Assembly: GCF_050948215.1 (NCBI RefSeq)
Contig: NW_027488887.1
Span: 62,001-126,000, forward strand
Direction of reading: 5' to 3'
DNA length: 64,000 nt
DNA from: Halictus rubicundus
Taxonomy: Eukaryota; Arthropoda; Insecta; Hymenoptera; Halictidae
In this document: piece by piece, positions 39,926 through 52,242 of the stretch
Position numbering within the stretch: position 1 is the stretch's first letter
Layout: every line of letters starts with the position of its first letter
The notes under the pieces: generated by a model
Seen by the model: only the letters and a program-made list of their open reading frames with translations
Database searches by the model: none
What the model was told of the DNA's origin: nothing
Program-made: the position numbers and the translations under genes

Positions 39926-40699
39926 CTAATAACTCGGTAAATAATAGTAGTAGCGAGTTTGGTGTTATGATATATATTGTTAGAAACCGTCTATATTACA
40001 GTGATATCGGGTCGAAAATCGTCTAGGACCGATACGGAAAAAGTTTCCTCTTAGCGGTGGGGCTTAGAAAAATGTTCGTCCAACATCCGACGGAGTAGTA
40101 CATCCGTCCATTATTAGCTAATAACTCGGTAAATAATAGTAGTAGCGAGTTTGGTGTTATGATATATATTGTTAGAAACCGTCTATATTACAGTGATATC
40201 GGGTCGAAAATCGTCTAGGACCGATACGGAAAAAGTTTCCTCTTAGCGGTGGGACTTAGAAAAATTTACGTCCAACGTCCGACGGAGTAGTACATCCGTC
40301 CATTATTTGCTAATAACTCGGTAAATAATAGTAGTAGCGAGTTTGGTGTTATGATATATATTGTTAGAAACCGTCTATATTACAGTGATATTACGTCGAC
40401 AATTGCCTAGGACCGATACGGAAAAAGTTTCCTCTTAGCGGAGGGACTTAGAAAAATTTACGTCCAACGTCCGACGGAGTAGTACATCCGTCCATTATTT
40501 GCTAATAACTCGGTAAATAATAGTAGTAGCGAGTTTGGTGTTATGATATATATTGTTAGAAACCGTCTATATTACAGTGATATCACGTCGACAATCGTCT
40601 AGGACCGATACGGAAAAAGTTTCCTCGTAGCGGAGGGACTTAGAAAAATTTCCAGAGTTTTGTCGACGGAGTAGTACACCCGTCCATTATTTGCTAATA

Positions 40700-43600
40700 A
40701 CTCGGTAAATAATAGTAGTAGCGAGTTTGGTGTTATGATATATATTGTTAGAAACCGTCTATATTACAGTGATATCACGTCGACAATCGCCTAGGACCGA
40801 TACGGAAAAAGTTTCCTCTTAGCGGAGGGACTTAGAAAAATTTACGTCCAACGTCCGACGGAGTAGTACATCCGTCCATTATTAGCTAATAACTCGGTAA
40901 ATAATAGTAGTAGCGAGTTTGGTGTTATGATATATATTGTTAGAAACCGTCTATATTACAGTGATATCACGTCGAAAATCGTCTAGGACCGATACGGAAA
41001 AAGTTTCCTCTTAGCGGTGGGGCTTAGAAAAATTTCCAGAGTTTTGTCGACGGAGTAGTACACCCGTCCATTATTTGCTAATAACTCGGTAAATAATAGT
41101 AGTAGCGAGTTTGGTGTTAGGATATATATTGTTAGAAACCGTCTATATTACAGTGATATCGCGTCGAAAATCGTCTAGGACCGATACGGAAAAAGTTTCC
41201 TCTTAGCGGAGGGACTTAGAAAAATTTACGTCCAACGTCCGACGGAGTAGTACATCCGTCCATTATTTGCTAATAACTCGGTCAATAATAGTAGTAGCGA
41301 GTTTGGTGTTATGATATATATTGTTAGAAACCTTCTATATTACAGTGATATCACGTCGACAATCGTCTAGGACCGATACGGAAAAAGTTTCCTCGTAGCG
41401 GAGGGACTTAGAAAAATATTCGTCCAACGTCCGACGGAGTAGTACATCCGTCCATTATTTGCTAATAACTCGGTAAATAATAGTAGTAGCGAGTTTGGTG
41501 TTATGATATATATTGTTAGAAACCGTCTATATTACAGTGATATTACGTCGACAATTGCCTAGGACCGATACGGAAAAAGTTTCCTCTTAGCGGTGGGGTT
41601 TAGAAAAGTGTTCGTCCAACGTCCGACGGAGTAGTACATCCGTCCATTATTTGCTAATAACTCGGTAAATAATAGTAGTAGCGAGTTTGGTGTTATGATA
41701 TATATTGTTAGAAACCGTCTATATTACAGTGATATCACGTCGAAAATCGTCTAGGACCGATACGGAAAAAGTTTCCTCTTAGCGGTGGGGCTTAGAAAAA
41801 TTTCCAGAGTTTTGTCGACGGAGTAGTACACCCGTCCATTATTTGCTAATAACTCGGTAAATAATAGTAGTAGCGAGTTTGGTGTTATGATATATATTGT
41901 TAGAAACCGTCTATATTACAGTGATATTACGTCGACAATTGCCTAGGACCGATACGGAAAAAGTTTCCTCTTAGCGGAGGGACTTAGAAAAATTTACGTC
42001 CAACGTCCGACGGAGTAGTACATCCGTCCATTATTTGCTAATAACTCGGTAAATAATAGTAGTAGCGAGTTTGGTGTTATGATATATATTGTTAGAAACC
42101 GTCTATATTACAGTGATATCGGGTCGAAAATCGTCTAGGACCGATACGGAAAAAGTTTCCTCTTAGCGGTGGGGTTTAGAAAATTGTTCGTCCAACGTCC
42201 GACGGAGTAGTACACCCGTCCATTATTTGCTAATAACTCGGTAAATAATAGTAGTAGCGAGTTTGGTGTTATGATATATATTGTTAGAAACCGTCTATAT
42301 TACAGTGATATCACGTCGAAAATCGTCTAGGACCGATACGGAAAAATTTTCCTCTTAGCGGTGGGGCTTAGAAAAATTTCCAGAGTTTTGTCGACGGAGT
42401 AGTACACCCGTCCATTATTTGCTAATAACTCGGTAAATAATAGTAGTAGCGAGTTTGGTGTTATGATATATATTGTTAGAAACCGTCTATATTACAGTGA
42501 TATCGGGTCGAAAATCGTCTAGGACCGATACGGAAAAAGTTTCCTCTTAGCGGTGGGACTTAGAAAAATTTACGTCCAACGTCCGACGGAGTAGTACATC
42601 CGTCCATTATTTGCTAATAACTCGGTAAATAATAGTAGTAACGAGTTTGGTGTTATGATATATATTGTTAGAAACCGTCTATATTACAGTGATATTACGT
42701 CGACAATTGCCTAGGACCGATACGGAAAAAGTTTCCTCTTAGCGGAGGGACTTAGAAAAATTTACGTCCAACGTCCGACGGAGTAGTACATCCGTCCATT
42801 ATTTGCTAATAACTCGGTAAATAATAGTAGTAGCGAGTTTGGTGTTATGATATATATTGTTAGAAACCGTCTATATTACAGTGATATCACGTCGACAATC
42901 GTCTAGGACCGATACGGAAAAAGTTTCCTCTAAGCGGAGGGGCTTAGAAAAATGTTCGTCCAACATCCGACGGAGTAGTACATCCGTCCATTATTTGCTA
43001 ATAACTCGGTAAATAATAGTAGTAGCGAGTTTGGTGTTATGATATATATTGTTAGAAACCGTCTATATTACAGTGATATCACGTCGAAAATCGTCTAGGA
43101 CCGATACGGAAAAAGTTTCCTCTTAGCGGTGGGGCTTAGAAAAATTTCCAGAGTTTTGTCGACGGAGTAGTACACCCGTCCATTATTTGCTAATAACTCG
43201 GTAAATAATAGTAGTAGCGAGTTTGGTGTTATGATATATATTGTTAGAAACCGTCTATATTACAGTGATATTACGTCGACAATTGCCTAGGACCGATACG
43301 GAAAAAGTTTCCTCTTAGCGGAGGGACTTAGAAAAATTTACGTCCAACGTCCGACGGAGTAGTACATCCGTCCATTATTTGCTAATAACTCGGTAAATAA
43401 TAGTAGTAGCGAGTTTGGTGTTATGATATATATTGTTAGAAACCGTCTATATTACAGTGATATCGGGTCGAAAATCGTCTAGGACCGATACGGAAAAAGT
43501 TTCCTCTTAGCGGTGGGGTTTAGAAAATTGTTCGTCCAACGTCCGACGGAGTAGTACACCCGTCCATTATTTGCTAATAACTCGGTAAATAATAGTAGTA

Positions 43601-46090
43601 GCGAGTTTGGTGTTATGATATATATTGTTAGAAACCGTCTATATTACAGTGATATCACGTCGAAAATCGTCTAGGACCGATACGGAAAAATTTTCCTCTT
43701 AGCGGTGGGGCTTAGAAAAATTTCCAGAGTTTTGTCGACGGAGTAGTACACCCGTCCATTATTTGCTAATAACTCGGTAAATAATAGTAGTAGCGAGTTT
43801 GGTGTTATGATATATATTGTTAGAAACCGTCTATATTACAGTGATATCGGGTCGAAAATCGTCTAGGACCGATACGGAAAAAGTTTCCTCTTAGCGGTGG
43901 GACTTAGAAAAATTTACGTCCAACGTCCGACGGAGTAGTACATCCGTCCATTATTTGCTAATAACTCGGTAAATAATAGTAGTAACGAGTTTGGTGTTAT
44001 GATATATATTGTTAGAAACCGTCTATATTACAGTGATATTACGTCGACAATTGCCTAGGACCGATACGGAAAAAGTTTCCTCTTAGCGGAGGGACTTAGA
44101 AAAATTTACGTCCAACGTCCGACGGAGTAGTACATCCGTCCATTATTTGCTAATAACTCGGTAAATAATAGTAGTAGCGAGTTTGGTGTTATGATATATA
44201 TTGTTAGAAACCGTCTATATTACAGTGATATCACGTCGACAATCGTCTAGGACCGATACGGAAAAAGTTTCCTCTAAGCGGAGGGGCTTAGAAAAATGTT
44301 CGTCCAACATCCGACGGAGTAGTACATCCGTCCATTATTTGCTAATAACTCGGTAAATAATAGTAGTAGCGAGTTTGGTGTTATGATATATATTGTTAGA
44401 AACCGTCTATATTACAGTGATATCACGTCGACAATCGCCTAGGACCGATACGGAAAAAGTTTCCTCTTAGCGGAGGGACTTAGAAAAATTTACGTCCAAC
44501 GTCCGACGGAGTAGTACATCCGTCCATTATTAGCTAATAACTCGGTAAATAATAGTAGTAGCGAGTTTGGTGTTATGATATATATTGTTAGAAACCGTCT
44601 ATATTACAGTGATATCACGTCGAAAATCGTCTAGGACCGATACGGAAAAAGTTTCCTCTTAGCGGTGGGGCTTAGAAAAATTTCCAGAGTTTTGTCGACG
44701 GAGTAGTACACCCGTCCATTATTTGCTAATAACTCGGTAAATAATAGTAGTAGCGAGTTTGGTGTTAGGATATATATTGTTAGAAACCGTCTATATTACA
44801 GTGATATCGCGTCGAAAATCGTCTAGGACCGATACGGAAAAAGTTTCCTCTTAGCGGAGGGACTTAGAAAAATTTACGTCCAACGTCCGACGGAGTAGTA
44901 CATCCGTCCATTATTTGCTAATAACTCGGTCAATAATAGTAGTAGCGAGTTTGGTGTTATGATATATATTGTTAGAAACCTTCTATATTACAGTGATATC
45001 ACGTCGACAATCGTCTAGGACCGATACGGAAAAAGTTTCCTCGTAGCGGAGGGACTTAGAAAAATATTCGTCCAACGTCCGACGGAGTAGTACATCCGTC
45101 CATTATTTGCTAATAACTCGGTAAATAATAGTAGTAGCGAGTTTGGTGTTATGATATATATTGTTAGAAACCGTCTATATTACAGTGATATTACGTCGAC
45201 AATTGCCTAGGACCGATACGGAAAAAGTTTCCTCTTAGCGGTGGGGTTTAGAAAAGTGTTCGTCCAACGTCCGACGGAGTAGTACATCCGTCCATTATTT
45301 GCTAATAACTCGGTAAATAATAGTAGTAGCGAGTTTGGTGTTATGATATATATTGTTAGAAACCGTCTATATTACAGTGATATCACGTCGAAAATCGTCT
45401 AGGACCGATACGGAAAAAGTTTCCTCTTAGCGGTGGGGCTTAGAAAAATTTCCAGAGTTTTGTCGACGGAGTAGTACACCCGTCCATTATTTGCTAATAA
45501 CTCGGTAAATAATAGTAGTAGCGAGTTTGGTGTTATGATATATATTGTTAGAATCCGTCTATATTACAGTGATATTACGTCGACAATTGCCTAGGACCGA
45601 TACGGAAAAAGTTTCCTCTTAGCGGAGGGACTTAGAAAAATTTACGTCCAACGTCCGACGGAGTAGTACATCCGTCCATTATTTGCTAATAACTCGGTAA
45701 ATAATAGTAGTAGCGAGTTTGGTGTTATGATATATATTGTTAGAAACCGTCTATATTACAGTGATATCGGGTCGAAAATCGTCTAGGACCGATACGGAAA
45801 AAGTTTCCTCTTAGCGGTGGGGTTTAGAAAATTGTTCGTCCAACGTCCGACGGAGTAGTACACCCGTCCATTATTTGCTAATAACTCGGTAAATAATAGT
45901 AGTAGCGAGTTTGGTGTTATGATATATATTGTTAGAAACCGTCTATATTACAGTGATATCACGTCGAAAATCGTCTAGGACCGATACGGAAAAATTTTCC
46001 TCTTAGCGGTGGGGCTTAGAAAAATTTCCAGAGTTTTGTCGACGGAGTAGTACACCCGTCCATTATTTGCTAATAACTCGGTAAATAATA
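40700..46090. repeat. Higher-order repeat, 19 monomers (3648 bp), about 1.5 copies
   Basis: TTAGGATATAT recurs at about 41119 and 44767, the CGGTCAATAATAG/AACCTTCTAT monomer at about 41281 and 44930, and GGAAAAATTTTCC at about 42349 and 45997, all 3648 bp apart. One full copy already contains both copies of the 7-monomer repeat, giving a relative order of events. Confidence 0.75.
41700..44424. repeat. Higher-order repeat, 7 monomers (1344 bp), two copies
   Basis: The distinctive GGGGTTTAGAAAATTGTTCG monomer recurs at about 42172 and 43516, and AGTAGTAACGAG at about 42638 and 43982, 1344 bp apart. Matching ends at about 44424, where CGAAAATCGTC becomes CGACAATCGCC. Confidence 0.75.
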
Positions 46091-49000
46091 GTAGTAGCGA
46101 GTTTGGTGTTAGGATATATATTTTTAGAAACCGTCTATATTACAGTGATATCGCGTCGAAAATCGTCTAGGACCGATACGGAAAAAGTTTCCTCTTAGCG
46201 GAGGGACTTAGAAAAATTTACGTCCAACGTCCGACGGAGTAGTACATCCGTCCATTATTTGCTAATAACTCGGTAAATAATAGTAGTAGCGAGTTTGGTG
46301 TTATGATATATATTGTTAGAAACCGTCTATATTACAGTGATATCACGTCGACAATCGCCTAGGACCGATACGGAAAAAGTTTCCTCTTAGCGGAGGGACT
46401 TAGAAAAATTTTCGTCCAACGTCCGACGGAGTAGTACATCCGTCCATTATTTGCTTATAACTCGGTAAATAATAGTAGTAGCGAGTTTGGTGTTATGATA
46501 TATATTGTTAGAAACCGTCTATATTACAGTGATATCACGTCGACAATCGTCTAGGACCGATACGGAAAAAGTTTCCTCGTAGCGGAGGGACTTAGAAAAA
46601 TATTCGTCCAACGTCCGACGGAGTAGTACACCCGTCCATTATTTGCTAATAACTCGGTAAATAATAGTAGTAGCGAGTTTGGTGTTATGATATATATTGT
46701 TAGAAACCGTCTATATTACAGTGATATTACGTCGACAATTGCCTAGGACCGATACGGAAAAAGTTTCCTCTTAGCGGAGGGACTTAGAAAAATTTACGTC
46801 CAACGTCCGACGGAGTAGTACATCCGTCCATTATTTGCTAATAACTCGGTAAATAATAGTAGTAGCGAGTTTGGTGTTATGATATATATTGTTAGAAACC
46901 GTCTATATTACAGTGATATCGGGTCGAAAATCGTCTAGGACCGATACGGAAAAAGTTTCCTCTTAGCGGTGGGGTTTAGAAAATTGTTCGTCCAACGTCC
47001 GACGGAGTAGTACACCCGTCCATTATTTGCTAATAACTCGGTAAATAATAGTAGTAGCGAGTTTGGTGTTATGATATATATTGTTAGAAACCGTCTATAT
47101 TACAGTGATATCACGTCGACAATCGTCTAGGACCGATACGGAAAAAGTTTCCTCTTAGCGGTGGGGTTTAGAAAAGTGTTCGTCCAACGTCCGACGGAGT
47201 AGTACACCCGTCCATTATTTGCTAATAACTCGGTAAATAATAGTAGTAGCGAGGTTGGTGTTATGATATATATTGTTAGAAACCGTCTATATTACAGTGA
47301 TATCGCGTCGAAAATCGTCTAGGACCGATACGGAAAAAGTTTCCTCTTAGCGGTGGGGCTTAGAAAAATGTTCGTCCAACATCCGACGGAGTAGTACATC
47401 CGTCCATTATTAGCTAATAACTCGGTAAATAATAGTAGTAGCGAGTTTGGTGTTATGATATATATTGTTAGAAACCGTCTATATTACAGTGATATCACGT
47501 CGACAATCGTCTAGGACCGATACGGAAAAAGTTTCCTCGTAGCGGAGGGACTTAGAAAAATTTCCAGAGTTTTGTCGACGGAGTAGTACACCCGTCCATT
47601 ATTTGCTAATAACTCGGTAAATAATAGTAGTAGCGAGTTTGGTGTTATGATATATATTGTTAGAAACCGTCTATATTACAGTGATATCACGTCGACAATC
47701 GCCTAGGACCGATACGGAAAAAGTTTCCTCTTACCGGAGGGACTTAGAAAAATATTCGTCCAACGTCCGACGGAGTAGTACATCCGTCCATTATTTGCTA
47801 ATAACTCGGTAAATAATAGTAGTAGCGAGTTTGGTGTTATGATATATATTGTTAGAAACCGTCTATATTACAGTGATATCACGTCGAAAATCGTCTAGGA
47901 CCCATACGGAAAAAGTTTCCTCTTAGCGGTGGGGCTTAGAAAAATTTACGTCCAACGTCCGACGGAGTAGTACATCCGTCCATTATTTGCTAATAACTCG
48001 GTAAATAATAGTAGTAGCGAGTTTGGTGTTATGATATATATTGTTAGAAACCGTCTATATTACAGTGATATCACGTCGACAATCGTCTAGGACCGATACG
48101 GAAAAAGTTTCCTCGTAGCGGAGGGACTTAGAAAAATTTCCAGAGTTTTGTCGACGGAGTAGTACATCCGTCCATTATTTGCTAATAACTCGGTAAATAA
48201 TAGTAGTAGCGAGTTTGGTGTTATGATATATATTGTTAGAAACCGTCTATATTACAGTGATATCACGTCGACAATCGTCTAGGACCGATACGGAAAAAGT
48301 TTCCTCTTAGCGGTGGGGTTTAGAAAAGTGTTCGTCCAACGTCCGACGGAGTAGTACACCCGTCCATTATTTGCTAATAACTCGGTAAATAATAGTAGTA
48401 GCGAGTTTGGTGTTATGATATATATTGTTAGAAACCGTCTATATTACAGTGATATCACGTCGAAAATCGTCTAGGACCGATACGGAAAAAGTTTCCTCTA
48501 AGCGGTGGGGCTTAGAAAAATTTCCAGAGTTTTGTCGACGGAGTAGTACACCCGTCCATTATTTGCTAATAACTCGGTAAATAATAGTAGTAGCGAGTTT
48601 GGTGTTGTGATATATATTGTTAGAAACCGTCTATATTACAGTGATATCGCGTCGAAAATCGTCTAGGACCGATACGGAAAAAGTTTCCTCTTAGCGGTGG
48701 GGCTTAGAAAAATGTTCGTCCAACATCCGACGGAGTAGTACATCCGTCCATTATTAGCTAATAACTCGGTAAATAATAGTAGTAGCGAGTTTGGTGTTAT
48801 GATATATATTGTTAGAAACCGTCTATATTACAGTGATATCACGTCGAAAATCGTCTAGGACCGATACGGAAAAAGTTTCCTCTTAGCGGTGGGGCTTAGA
48901 AAAATTTCCAGAGTTTTGTCGACGGAGTAGTACACCCGTCCATTATTTGCTTATAACTCGGTAAATAATAGTAGTAGCGAGTTTGGTGTTAAGATATATA

Positions 49001-50029
49001 TTGTTAGAAACCGTCTATATTACAGTGATATCGCGTCGAAAATCGTCTAGGACCGATACGGAAAAAGTTTCCTCTTAGCGGTGGGACTTAGAAAAATTTA
49101 CGTCCAACGTCCGACGGAGTAGTACATCCGTCCATTATTTGCTAATAACTCGGTAAATAATAGTAGTAGCGAGTTTGGTGTTATGATATATATTGTTAGA
49201 AACCGTCTATATTACAGTGATATCACGTCGACAATCGTCTAGGACCGATACGGAAAAAGTTTCCTCGTAGCGGAGGGGCTTAGAAAAATTTCCAGAGTTT
49301 TGTCGACGGAGTAGTACACCCGTCCATTATTTGCTAATAACTCGGTAAATAATAGTAGTAGCGAGTTTGGTGTTATGATATATATTGTTAGAAACCGTCT
49401 ATATTACAGTGATATTACGTCGACAATTGCCTAGGACCGATACGGAAAAAGTTTCCTCTTAGCGGACGGACTTAGAAAAATTTACGTCCAACGTCCGACG
49501 GAGTAGTACATCCGTCCATTATTTGCTAATAACTCGGTAAATAATAGTAGTAGCGAGTTTGGTGTTATGATATATATTGTTAGAAACCGTCTATATTACA
49601 GTGATATCACGTCGACAATCGCCTAGGACCGATACGGAAAAAGTTTCCTCTTAGCGGAGGGACTTAGAAAAATTTTCGTCCAACGTCCGACGGAGTAGTA
49701 CATCCGTCCATTATTTGCTTATAACTCGGTAAATAATAGTAGTAGCGAGTTTGGTGTTATGATATATATTGTTAGAAACCGTCTATATTACAGTGATATT
49801 ACGTCGACAATTGCCTAGGACCGATACGGAAAAAGTTTCCTCTTAGCGGAGGGACTTAGAAAAATTTACGTCCAACGTCCGACGGAGTAGTACATCCGTC
49901 CATTATTTGCTAATAACTCGGTAAATAATAGTAGTAGCGAGTTTGGTGTTATGATATATATTGTTAGAAACCGTCTATATTACAGTGATATCACGTCGAC
50001 AATCGCCTAGGACCGATACGGAAAAAGTT

Positions 50030-50033
50030 TCCT
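50030..50033. other. Left target-site duplication (TCCT) of the complete retrotransposon
   Basis: Bases 182-185 of the interrupted monomer (start 49849); repeated at 59775-59778 after the other LTR. The target is one base away from the one used by the solo LTR. Confidence 0.9.
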
Positions 50034-50172
50034 TGTTACGTGCTAGTGCTTTGTAACTAGGCCTGCGTAAGGGCGGATCTGTTCGCAATTTCGCTCGAGG
50101 AGGGACCAAAACGGAGCAACGAAGGTTGAGGTAGATACTTAAGGTTTCTTGACACAACTGGTATTAACAATA

Positions 50173-50178
50173 TTTATT
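50173..50178 (-). terminator. Poly(A) signal AATAAA in the 3' LTR
   Basis: AATAAA on the minus strand, 55 bp after the stop of the small ORF. In this copy it would direct 3' end formation of the element RNA, placing the R/U5 boundary near 50155. Confidence 0.6.
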
Positions 50179-50232
50179 TACGTATAAAAATAACATCTGC
50201 TGACTCTTAATACTATCTTAAAATTAAAGTAT

Positions 50233-50550
50233 TTACAATATTTTCGAAGGGGGAGCAGGGAACAATTTACGTGAATAATATTTAATGCGGGGGTCTGATT
50301 CTACGGCTTTGCTAAAGTCTGGAACGCTCGTTAAAGGGAGTGAAATGGGGGTGAGCTTCCAGGTGGGAAGGGGGAGTGGCTCGATGGGTGGCGATGATGT
50401 TTCTTCTTTGGCGATGTCGTCTTCTTCTTCTGCTGGTCCTCCTGGACTTGATTGGAATAATAGCTTTTTGAGCTGATTGAGCTGATAGCGGCGTCCTCCG
50501 CGCCTGGTCTTCTTCTTCTTCGGATTCCGCGAGATTATGACACCGGTCAT
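50233..50550 (-). CDS. LTR-encoded small basic protein, 105 aa (3' LTR copy)
   Basis: Exact copy of the ORF at 57812-58129. In the 3' LTR it would be at the 3' end of the genomic RNA, downstream of pol and before the poly(A) site, and could also be expressed if this LTR initiates transcription into the flanking satellite. Domain description and comparison with the solo-LTR homologue are given at the 5' LTR copy. Confidence 0.65.
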   Translation of the reverse strand: MTGVIISRNPKKKKTRRGGRRYQLNQLKKLLFQSSPGGPAEEEDDIAKEETSSPPIEPLPLPTWKLTPISLPLTSVPDFSKAVESDPRIKYYSRKLFPAPPSKIL

Positions 50551-50711
50551 TACTTGTATTTAATGAGAATAGCTAACTATGGGGGCAGCGTCTTCGTCTG
50601 CGTCCTCGTGCTAGTGACACGCACCGAGAGCAAGATCGGGAGGCTGGGGTCGAGATGTCTAAGCGGTCGCTTGTAGAGATCTTTTCCGATTTCGGCTTTC
50701 GCCGCTAGGAT

Positions 50712-50719
50712 ACTTATAG
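50712..50719 (-). promoter_or_regulatory. TATA-like box, 3' LTR copy
   Basis: CTATAAGT on the minus strand, same position as 58291-58298 in the 5' LTR. From here transcription would run leftward out of the element into satellite block 2. Confidence 0.4.
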
Positions 50720-52195
50720 GGGAGGTCGGATATTTTCAGCAGCGAGAAAGCTGGTCCTTGAGGGTGTATCTAAGAGGGGTCAATTTTTGTAGCGAGAAAG
50801 AATGTTGGGGCCTTGTCCATCTATTTTCCCGAAAAGGAACTAAAAGGTACGGAGGGAGAAAAAGCAACAGTGGCTGTGAGAACGAGTAGGACGGAGCGCG
50901 ATAAGGGTGAAAGAGATGGCGAGATTGTATGCTGAGCGGTTGCGAGAGTGAAAGCGCTAGCCTTGTATTCGGCTGTGCGTGCGAGCGAGGCGGTATCTGT
51001 TTAGAAAGAGACGGGAGATGCAATGGGTGCGAGTGAGAGCGCACTGGCCATTGGTGTGAGTGCGAGAGCACTAGCGCTGAGAATCAACTAGTGCGAGTGA
51101 GAGGTTCTGGGCTACGAGTGCGAGAGAGATAGCGCTACTTCGTAGTTTCTCTCTGATTTCTGAGATGTCGCTGGTGTTTTAGGTAGGGCGTGATTGTCGG
51201 TAAGACGCTGAAGGTAAGTTCGCTGATATGATAATATGTAGGCGGTGGGTAACCGAGAGACGAACGGTAACATCTGTAATGTAGATATATTACTGGCAGT
51301 TGGTAATGTACGAGTTTGAAGTGTTTGTTGGACGCCACGCGAGGTGTAGCTTTAAGATATACATATATAAAAGAACGCAATATGAAATAAGTTGTTAATT
51401 ATAAGAATGAAAGAACGTGTGTGTAATATATGTATATATGTATAAGAACGCATAAAATATATAAGAAAACGCATGATGTATGTAAAAGAACGCAATATAT
51501 ATATATATGTTTGATAAATAATAATTATTATAATTATAGGGAACGCATAATAATGTAATATATATATATGTTGTTAAATAATAGCTTTTAGTACTTTAGA
51601 TAATTGTAAATTAACGAAGGTAAGTGAAGATATAATCGTAATAGTGAGAGAATGATCGTCGTATATAATATATGTATTTTATGAATGAACGTATATGTAT
51701 GTAATTTATGAATGGATATTTACATGTGTGCGTACGTGTAGCGCGGGACTCTAGGTTGCGCGTGACATACGAGTGAGAACGCGTCGCAAGCTTCACGGGC
51801 GCGAGAGAGACGTACGTGAAAGCTTTATGAATGAAATTGTAACGGGATCGTTCCTGTGTGAATGACGCGTGGCAGGAACGCTCTTGTGAGGGGGACGCAA
51901 ACCGGTTGTAGCTGCGGGTGCGAGAGAGAAAGCGATAGCCGCGTGTGCGAGTGAGAACGCGGTCCTATGCTGACCATGGGTGCGAGTGAGACGGAGTTAC
52001 TATGGTAGACTCTGCGCGTGCGAGAGAGAGGTACTATGTGTTGGTGCGAGAGAGACAGAGCTCTTGGGGTCAGCGGCATGCGAGTGGTGGGGGTTAGCCG
52101 CGTTCAGCATCAGGCAGGAGCGTCGGAAGTGCGGTTTCTGTGCGGCTTGCGGCGACTCGTTGCGTTTCCTGCATGAAATGCACGGGAACGTGACA

Positions 52196-52205
52196 CCTCC
52201 CTCCC
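52196..52205 (-). other. Polypurine tract
   Basis: GGGAGGGAGG on the minus strand abuts the 3' LTR terminus TGTCACG. This is where plus-strand DNA synthesis is primed in LTR retrotransposons. Confidence 0.85.
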
Positions 52206-52211
52206 GGGGGA

Positions 52212-52242
52212 AAAATTTAAAATTCGCAGAATTTTAAATTTT
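52212..52242 (-). other. Perfect 14-bp AT-rich hairpin between pol stop and polypurine tract
   Basis: AAAATTTAAAATTC (52212-52225) and GAATTTTAAATTTT (52229-52242) are exact inverse complements separated by GCA. One arm overlaps the pol stop codon (52241-52243) and the other ends six bases before the polypurine tract. Confidence 0.85.

Larger units (their letters stand above)
30829..50033. repeat. 192-bp tandem satellite, block 2 (100 monomers)
   Basis: Monomer starts at 30841 and 49849 are separated by exactly 99 x 192 bp, so no net indel occurs in 19 kb. Compared with the left part of block 1, monomers here are enriched in GAGGG starts, CGACAATCG or CGACAATTGCC, ACACCCGTCC, and the TTTCCAGAGTTTTGTCGACGG form of the variable box. 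The block contains several nested higher-order repeats listed separately. No gene is seen in it. Confidence 0.97.
50034..52195 (-). repeat. 3' LTR (left copy), 2162 bp
   Basis: Identical in length and order to 57613-59774 at an offset of 7579 bp; the only difference I found is A at 52109 versus G at 59688. Read on the minus strand it starts TGTCACGTTC and ends CACGTAACA. Apart from the 105-codon ORF, the ORFs in either strand here are compositional by-products of CTC/GAG-rich U3 sequence. Confidence 0.95.

Noticed and set aside
50736..52079. Several minus-strand ORFs in the LTR rich in Ser-His, Ser-Leu or Tyr
   Set aside because: They are translations of the repeated CTC/GAG motif and TA-rich U3 sequence upstream of the promoter; identical in both LTRs only because the LTRs are identical.
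52206..52240. An env gene or third ORF after pol
   Set aside because: Only 45 bases separate the pol stop from the LTR.
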